NCBI GenBank assembly: GCA_022837185.1
Contig: JALHJD010000078.1
Coordinates: forward strand, 7,686-18,342
Source of the DNA: Desulfobacteraceae bacterium
GTDB lineage: Bacteria > Desulfobacterota > Desulfobulbia > Desulfobulbales > Desulfobulbaceae
Length of the DNA: 10,657 nt
Reading direction: 5' to 3'
Made by a program: the position numbers and the translations under genes. The notes beneath the pieces were generated by a model. It saw only the letters and a program-made list of their open reading frames with translations. It did no database searches and was not told the origin of the DNA. How positions within the stretch are numbered: the stretch's first letter is position 1; the number at the start of each line of letters is the position of its first letter. Shown piece after piece: positions 6,424-10,657 of this stretch.

Positions 6424-7016
6424 CAGAGATTCAGTCCGGTCAGGACCCCCCGCGCCCCGTGCAGATCAATAACCGTCAATGCCGCGGGGCGCACATCGAA
6501 CAGCAGATACTTTGCCGGATGCAATCCCAGGGCCAGGCAGATCATGGACCGGATCACGCCGCCGTGGGTGATGACTCCTATTTCGCCTGTATCGGAGCCG
6601 GACAGCTCGGCCAGCACTTCCGCGACCCGTTCCTGAAAGTCCCCGACTCCCTCGCCCCCAGGAAAGACAAAACCATCAAACTCCGTCCAGCGCCGAACCC
6701 CTTCCGGGTCCGCGGCGGCGATATCCGCGAAGCTCTGCATCTCCCACCGGCCGAAATCGATTTCCCGCAGCCGTTCATCGACGACGACCTCCCCGGCCGG
6801 GGGATACACCTCCCGCAACCGTGCCGCCGTCTGCCGCGCCCTGCGCAGCGGACTGCAGTACCAGACATGGGGGGAGAACCGTTCGAGAACTCCCGCCAGG
6901 CGGCGCATCTCGTCCAGACCGGCCGGGCTCGCCGGCACATCGGTGGAACCGACCAGGCGGCTCTCGTTCCCAGCCGGTGTTGCCGCATGCCTGAGCAGAA
7001 GAAGCCGTTTGGCCAT
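6423..7016 (-). CDS. cobC: Alpha-ribazole phosphatase-type histidine phosphatase (CobC)
   Basis: This member of the histidine phosphatase (phosphoglycerate-mutase-like) superfamily most likely removes the 5'-phosphate from alpha-ribazole phosphate, or from adenosylcobalamin phosphate, in nucleotide-loop assembly. The catalytic motif near the N-terminus is LLRHAAT, with Arg9 and nucleophile His10; Ala11 replaces the more common Gly of RHG, a frequent variant. CSPLRRARQTA (54-64) carries the second phosphate-binding arginines, REIDFGRWE (84-92) the acid Glu, and THGGVIR (150-156) the second histidine, His151. The length of 197 residues is normal. The family is functionally broad, so the specific assignment depends on being first in the cobC-U-T-S operon. 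A strong GGAGG (7027-7023) six bases before ATG 7016 fixes the start. Confidence 0.9.
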   Translation of the reverse strand: MAKRLLLLRHAATPAGNESRLVGSTDVPASPAGLDEMRRLAGVLERFSPHVWYCSPLRRARQTAARLREVYPPAGEVVVDERLREIDFGRWEMQSFADIAAADPEGVRRWTEFDGFVFPGGEGVGDFQERVAEVLAELSGSDTGEIGVITHGGVIRSMICLALGLHPAKYLLFDVRPAALTVIDLHGARGVLTGLNL

Positions 7017-7267
7017 GAACAGCCTCCGTTGCCGGAAAGGGGCTCCTGTCCCGGCCCATCGTACATGATTGAAGAGATGCCGGCGGCCGGCGAACCCGGC
7101 TGAATGCCCTCCCCGGCTCCCGCTTGCAATACCCTTCCGCAGGGCGGAAAGGCAACAGAAATTTATGAAAAAGGTAATTCAGACGAATGGTCCGCACCCC
7201 CGCTCCCTGTTCTCCTCGGCGGCGGAGGGACAGGCAAGTGGAGTGGCTGCCCGGGCCTGGCGGATGA
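7017..7267 (-). other. Leader region upstream of the cob operon: A/T-rich island and hairpins, no riboswitch recognised
   Basis: These 251 bp separate the SPS stop codon from cobC. Near the SPS end, CCTGT/ACAGG with inner CTCC/GGAG (7206-7234) could form a 9-bp two-part hairpin without a T-run. An A/T-rich island at about 7152-7185 (minus strand includes TTTTTCATAAATTTC) is the most likely promoter area, but no convincing -35/-10 pair is visible. Two further short stems follow: TTCCGC/GCGGAA (7135-7149) and GCCGG/CCGGC (7086-7100). The conserved cobalamin riboswitch core (GCCACTG, CTGTAA and the 3' AGACCTGCC box) is not found. Only the cobC ribosome-binding site is secure. Confidence 0.4.
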
Positions 7268-9508
7268 TCACGTGTCCGGGGTAGGCTCCCCGGTATCGTT
7301 CCCCTCGTGAGGGGGAATGAAGCCGTAGCGGATCAGGCCGTCGATTATCCCCGCCGCGTACCGTTTTGCACTGAAGTAGATATTGGGCCGGCCTTTGAGG
7401 GAGTTCAACTCTTCGCTGTGGTTGCCGACCACCAGGCCGTTGCTCTTTCTCCGCAGCATGTCCTCGTCATTGCCGGAATCGCCGGCCACCATGACCTTGC
7501 TGGGCGGGAACTCGTACTTGTACTTCAGGTACTTGATCGCCTTGCCCTTGGATGCCCGCTGCGGCAGGATGTCGAGGTACCGGCCATGGGAGTAGATCAC
7601 CTGGCAGGGCAGACGCGCCTCCCGGAGCCGCCGGTGGATTTCGGCGAGGTACTCGGGATTGTTTTCCATGTAGTAGCTTATCTTGTGGCTGGTCTGTCCT
7701 TCCGCCTCCTGGAACTGGAGAAAAGGAAGATCCGCCAGGGTCCCCTTGATGTCCTCCAGCTTCCAGCCGTCGGAAATATGCGTCTGCCAGCCCTTGTCAT
7801 TGCGCAGATCCGGGCCGTAATAGATTTCGGTGCCGACCGAACAGATCAGGATGTCCGGTATGGGAATATTGTTTTCGGTCATCGACTCCAGGGTCAGTTC
7901 CAGACTGCGGCCGGTAGCCACCCCCCAGGCGATGGATTCACGGTACTTGTCGAGGATATCCAGGAGTCTGTACATGCTCCGCGGTTCCCCGACCAGAGTG
8001 TTGTCGATATCGGTGATCAGCAGGTGGCTGGACCCTGTCAGACGGGCGCCGAAGGACGGCCTGCTGTCCGCCGAAAAACCCGCCGCATGGGCCGCATGAG
8101 CCTGATCCGCCTGCCGCCGGAGAACGGGAAAGGCGGCCTGAATCTCCTGCATCACCGTGTGACAATGGGACGGCCAGGAGTAATGATTCCGGACCTCGGT
8201 TATGCCGTTTTTGGAATAGGCGTCCCAGGTCTGTTCATTGATCAGGATGGCCTTGACGGCCTCGGCGATGCTGCCGGGCCGGCTGACGTCAACGAGTATG
8301 CCGTTGTTGCAGTTCCTTACGATATCAACCGGGCCGCCGTCATTGGTGGCAACGATCGGCAGTCCGCAGGCGGAGGCCTCGATCAGGGTCAGCCCGAAGG
8401 GCTCCACCAGCGCCGGGTTGACAAAAACCCCCCTGCTTTCGGCGCATAACCGGTAGAGCTCGGGAACCTCGGTGGCAAAATCATGCTTCTTGGGAATGGC
8501 AAGCTTGCCGTAGAGATCAAACCGGTCCATTTGCAGCAGCATATCCGTGAGGACCTCCCGCTCGTTTTCCTCCATCGCCGAAATATTCTGCCGTATACCG
8601 GCAAAGACGGCCAGGTTGGCGATAGCCTGCACTTCCCGGTTGGTCCCGTAGGCCTCGATCAGGCCGGTGATGTTTTTCCGGTGATCAGGCCGGCACAGGG
8701 CAAGGATAAACGGCTTTTCCGGGCTCATCCAGAATCGCCGCAGTTCATTCAACAGGGCGAAACGGGCCTGTTTGACCTCCTCGTGGATATGTTCGACATC
8801 AATATGATAATGGTAATAGGGATAAAATATGTCCAGGTCGATGCCCGGCGGAATAACGGCATAGTTCCCTTTGGCAAAATTCCGGTACAGTCCGTACTGC
8901 CTGTCGATTTCCTGCTGGGTCGAGGTAACGATCAGGCCGGCGGAGGCGATGATATCCTCCTCGACGTGGACCCGGGTGTCGATGTGGTAATGTCTGTTTA
9001 TTCTCTCCATGGACAGGCCTTCGCCCAGCAGCTTGTCCCGTTTGTTGCGGCCCAGGGAATGGCCGGTAAAGACAAAAGGCCTGTCAAAGGCCTTGGCCAG
9101 TTCCATGGCGACATAACCGGCATCGGCATAGTGGCCGTGAAAAAAATCGGGAATCCGCTGCTGTTTTTTGAGGAACTTGATGGTTTTATCAATGTATTCC
9201 TCAAGATGAGGCCATAACAGCTCCTTGCGGATATACCTGCGGCCGCCGCACTGCAAACGGACTATCCGCGCCTTGTCCGACAGAGGTTCGATCTCTTCGC
9301 TGTAATCAGGAGATACGGTCTTGTCCTCGACCAGCCGCGTGAACAGGTCAACCTGCTCGACATCGTCTCTCGCCGCCAATGCCCTGGCCAGTTCCAGCAC
9401 ATATTTCACCTGGCCGCCGGTATCGGCATCACGGCCAAGCTCCGGAGCCGTGCCCCGGATCAGGCCATGAATGCTGAACAGCTGAATATACAAACCGTTG
9501 CCGCCCAT
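7268..9508 (-). CDS. Sucrose-phosphate synthase fused to a sucrose-phosphatase (HAD) domain
   Basis: The N-terminal part is a GT4 glycosyltransferase making sucrose-6-phosphate from a nucleotide-glucose and fructose-6-phosphate; the C-terminal HAD-IIB domain should hydrolyse that to sucrose. Numbering below starts at ATG 9544. GT-B part (about 15-475): DTGGQVKYVLELARAL (41-56, sugar-phosphate site), FHGHYADAG (135-143), TGHSLGRNKRDKLL (160-173), RPDHRKN (285-291), and the EX7E motif Glu381-Glu389 in NPALVEPFGLTLIEA (376-390). HAD part (about 505-740): TDIDNT (511-516; nucleophile Asp512, acid/base Asp514), ATGRS (543-547), Lys666, and GDSGND (688-693). All four HAD motifs are intact, so the phosphatase is predicted active, unlike cyanobacterial SPS proteins whose phosphatase-like domain is degenerate. 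Start choice: ATG 9508 lies just after the SH3b stop with GGGGA 8 bases upstream; ATG 9517, 9523 and 9544 in frame are alternatives. Likely role: sucrose as compatible solute. Confidence 0.92.
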   Translation of the reverse strand: MGGNGLYIQLFSIHGLIRGTAPELGRDADTGGQVKYVLELARALAARDDVEQVDLFTRLVEDKTVSPDYSEEIEPLSDKARIVRLQCGGRRYIRKELLWPHLEEYIDKTIKFLKKQQRIPDFFHGHYADAGYVAMELAKAFDRPFVFTGHSLGRNKRDKLLGEGLSMERINRHYHIDTRVHVEEDIIASAGLIVTSTQQEIDRQYGLYRNFAKGNYAVIPPGIDLDIFYPYYHYHIDVEHIHEEVKQARFALLNELRRFWMSPEKPFILALCRPDHRKNITGLIEAYGTNREVQAIANLAVFAGIRQNISAMEENEREVLTDMLLQMDRFDLYGKLAIPKKHDFATEVPELYRLCAESRGVFVNPALVEPFGLTLIEASACGLPIVATNDGGPVDIVRNCNNGILVDVSRPGSIAEAVKAILINEQTWDAYSKNGITEVRNHYSWPSHCHTVMQEIQAAFPVLRRQADQAHAAHAAGFSADSRPSFGARLTGSSHLLITDIDNTLVGEPRSMYRLLDILDKYRESIAWGVATGRSLELTLESMTENNIPIPDILICSVGTEIYYGPDLRNDKGWQTHISDGWKLEDIKGTLADLPFLQFQEAEGQTSHKISYYMENNPEYLAEIHRRLREARLPCQVIYSHGRYLDILPQRASKGKAIKYLKYKYEFPPSKVMVAGDSGNDEDMLRRKSNGLVVGNHSEELNSLKGRPNIYFSAKRYAAGIIDGLIRYGFIPPHEGNDTGEPTPDT

Positions 9509-9510
9509 CT

Positions 9511-9984
9511 TCACCATCCCCATACCAGGTTCCGGGCGACCCATCCGGTCGTGCCGTTCTCGTGCCGCACCTTGACCCAGCCTTTTTGCCGGTTGACGGT
9601 GCGAAAAACCACCCCTTCCCGGGCTTTTGCCACAATACGGTAATTGGTGCCGGGGCCGGACCGGACATTGATCTCCGGCTTCTTGACCACGACATGGGCA
9701 CGCTCGGCGGTCAGGGGTTTGTACACCCAGCCCACGTCGTCCTCAAAATCACGGACCCTGTACCAAGCCCCCTTGGCACCTATCACCTGCAGAGGATATC
9801 CTCTGTCAATATGCCACAGAATCGTATAATTCGTCCCCGGGCCGCTCCGGACATTGATCCGGTCACGGTCGACGGCAACCATTTTTGCCTGGACCATCCC
9901 CGGCAGGGCGAAAAAAAGGAGCCAAGCGACACAACCGCACCACAGAAGCCGACGGGCAACAGAAAAATTTCTGACAACAAGCAT
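9511..9984 (-). CDS. Exported protein with two bacterial SH3 (SH3b) domains
   Basis: An N-terminal signal peptide (basic VARRLL, hydrophobic core CVAWLLFFALPG, cleavage likely after VQA) is followed by two SH3b domains of about 55 residues that fill the mature protein. Numbered from GTG 9990, they span about 36-93 and 99-156. Each begins with INVRSGPGTNY (45-55 and 107-117) and ends with a GW-V element (VGWVYKPLT and TGWVARNLV). SH3b domains commonly bind peptidoglycan or proteins at the cell envelope; no catalytic domain is attached, so this is probably a binding or scaffold protein. The two motif-coding DNA segments (9640-9672 and 9826-9858) match at 27 of 33 bases, pointing to domain duplication. 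I prefer ATG 9984, with GGGA 8 bases before it, over the in-frame GTG at 9990. The stop lies inside the possible 5' end of the SPS gene, suggesting co-transcription, although a functional link to sucrose is unclear. Confidence 0.88.
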   Translation of the reverse strand: MLVVRNFSVARRLLWCGCVAWLLFFALPGMVQAKMVAVDRDRINVRSGPGTNYTILWHIDRGYPLQVIGAKGAWYRVRDFEDDVGWVYKPLTAERAHVVVKKPEINVRSGPGTNYRIVAKAREGVVFRTVNRQKGWVKVRHENGTTGWVARNLVWGW

Positions 9985-10009
9985 GATCACCGTCCCAGGA
10001 ACCAGAAAA

Positions 10010-10031
10010 GATGAATGCAGAACAATGCATC
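10010..10031. promoter_or_regulatory. Possible operator: imperfect palindrome upstream of the SH3b gene
   Basis: The spacer between the MarR-family gene and the SH3b gene contains GATGAATGCAG followed by AACAATGCATC, a 22-bp imperfect inverted repeat in which GATG-x-AT pairs with AT-x-CATC; it also contains AATGCA twice as a direct repeat 10 bases apart. MarR proteins bind palindromes of roughly this size, often close to their own gene. The match is weak and could be chance. Confidence 0.2.
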
Positions 10032-10074
10032 CCGGTCCAGCCTTCCCGGAAATGGAGCAATGGTATGGTTCATG

Positions 10075-10635
10075 TTATTCCTTTTCCGTGTGCGGCACCG
10101 TTCCCGAGGATTCATCGCTGCCGCCGGTAAAATTTTTGACGAGCTGTTCGAGGCCGGCATTCAGATCCCGCAGGCAGTCGCCGGACATCCGGCGCAACCC
10201 TTCCTGCAGATATCCCTGGGCCGGGCGGGGCGCGCGTGACATCAGCTGCGCTCCCTCTTCCGTCAGATACACCCTGACCGCCCGATGGTCGGGATCGGAT
10301 CGCACCCGGCGGATCAGGCCCTTCTCCTGCAGCTTCACCAGGAGGTTGCTGCAGGTCGGCGCCTGGATGGCCATCGAGGCGGCAAGGTCGGAAACCCGTA
10401 TACCGGGATAATGCAGAATTTCCCACATCATCCAGAGCTCCGCGCCGCTTACGCCGCATTTTTTTTCCACCATGCGGGAGTAGGCCTGAGCTGCTCTGGA
10501 GATAATGCGGAGGGAACGGAGAATTTTCAGCGAAATTTCCCGCCGATCGCCTTTGCCGGCCTGGAATTCCTGATCGTCGCTCAACATCGCCCTCGACAGG
10601 AATGAGGACCTCCGCTCGGAAATTGTCTTGTCCAA
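10075..10635 (-). CDS. MarR-family transcriptional regulator (5' end uncertain)
   Basis: A winged helix-turn-helix regulator, expected to bind DNA as a dimer and to release it on binding a small ligand or on oxidation. Numbered from TTG 10635 (186 residues), the dimerisation helix starts near 38 (LRSLRIISRAAQAYSRM), the DNA-binding part is ELWMMWEIL, then VSDLAASMAIQAPTCSNLLV (81-100) as HTH with recognition helix, then LQEKGLIRRV, and the wing contains DPDHRAVRVYLT (114-125) with the conserved Asp-x-x-x-Arg pattern. Long C-terminal helices complete the dimer interface, followed by a polar tail. Three cysteines (60, 95, 154) could be redox-sensitive, which is speculation. The start is unresolved: ATG 10587 gives 170 residues, closer to the ~150 usual; TTG 10635 has GGGAA 7 bases upstream; and the frame stays open to the window edge. 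Its targets may include itself or the SH3b-SPS pair downstream. Confidence 0.88.
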   Translation of the reverse strand: MDKTISERRSSFLSRAMLSDDQEFQAGKGDRREISLKILRSLRIISRAAQAYSRMVEKKCGVSGAELWMMWEILHYPGIRVSDLAASMAIQAPTCSNLLVKLQEKGLIRRVRSDPDHRAVRVYLTEEGAQLMSRAPRPAQGYLQEGLRRMSGDCLRDLNAGLEQLVKNFTGGSDESSGTVPHTEKE

Positions 10636-10657
10636 TTCAGCGTTCCCAATGCAAACG

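Noticed and set aside
7098..7149. Possible cobalamin riboswitch fragment before cobC (minus strand GCGGAAGGGTATTGCAAGCG).
   Set aside because: It has a faint likeness to the GGAA/GTGCAA part of the riboswitch, but the CTGTAA and GCCACTG elements and the 3' AGACCTGCC box are absent, and only about 120 nt remain before the ATG, too little for the usual ~200-nt element.
7238..7253. Minus-strand AGCCACTCCACTTGCC, similar to the 3' B12 box of cobalamin riboswitches.
   Set aside because: The match to AGCCAGGAGACCTGCC is partial, and the sequence just upstream is the coding end of the SPS gene without the rest of the riboswitch core.
7276..7314. Two perfect 6-bp inverted repeats (CCGGGG/CCCCGG at 7276-7293 and CCCCTC/GAGGGG at 7301-7314), considered as a terminator of SPS.
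   Set aside because: They lie within the last codons of the SPS gene and no T-run follows, so termination is not supported.
7307..8449. Plus-strand 380-codon open frame (and another at 8483-9217).
   Set aside because: Both lie antisense to the well-supported SPS/SPP gene and show no domain signature; long antisense frames are common in GC-rich genes.

Overview
The window looks like ordinary chromosomal housekeeping DNA from a GC-rich Gram-negative bacterium. A Desulfobacterota (deltaproteobacterial) lineage related to Desulfobulbales is my best guess. That guess rests on the mix of genes (late cobalamin assembly, a one-polypeptide sucrose-phosphate synthase/phosphatase, exported SH3b and signal-peptide proteins) and on general protein style; no rRNA or tRNA is present to confirm it. 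I see no mobile element, CRISPR array, phage gene or tRNA.

Layout from left to right: (1) On the minus strand is a coenzyme A precursor cluster, read right to left: a membrane-anchored TPR protein (1258-1956), panC (404-1258, overlapping the TPR stop codon by one base) and panD (cut by the left window edge, 1-195). panC and panD are separated by 208 bp that hold a good sigma70-type promoter at the panC stop codon and a seven-unit hexamer repeat. (2) xseA (2074-3429, plus strand) is transcribed divergently from the TPR gene; the two share a 117-bp spacer where their predicted -10 elements overlap. (3) A small exported protein of unknown function (3448-3891, minus) converges on xseA and has its own near-consensus promoter. 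(4) A tight minus-strand operon, cobC-cobU-cobT-cobS (7016 down to 4030), contains the enzymes of cobalamin nucleotide-loop assembly, with overlapping or touching stop/start codons and a terminator-like hairpin at its end. (5) A minus-strand pair encodes a secreted two-domain SH3b protein (9511-9984) and, immediately downstream, a sucrose-phosphate synthase fused to a HAD phosphatase domain with its catalytic residues intact (7268-9508). (6) A MarR-family regulator (10075-10635, minus) lies upstream of the SH3b gene, and its 5' end is close to or beyond the right window edge.

How the genes work together: PanC condenses pantoate with beta-alanine, which PanD makes from aspartate, giving pantothenate for CoA. 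CobU activates adenosylcobinamide, CobT and CobC make alpha-ribazole, and CobS joins the two halves into adenosylcobalamin. The SPS/SPP fusion would make sucrose, probably as a compatible solute or reserve. Nothing in the window amounts to a clearly new biological system. The most interesting points are the SPS-SPP fusion next to an SH3b gene, a Gly-to-Ala change in the PanC HxGH motif, the overlapping divergent promoters, the repeat-bearing panD leader, and the absence of a recognisable cobalamin riboswitch before the cob operon.
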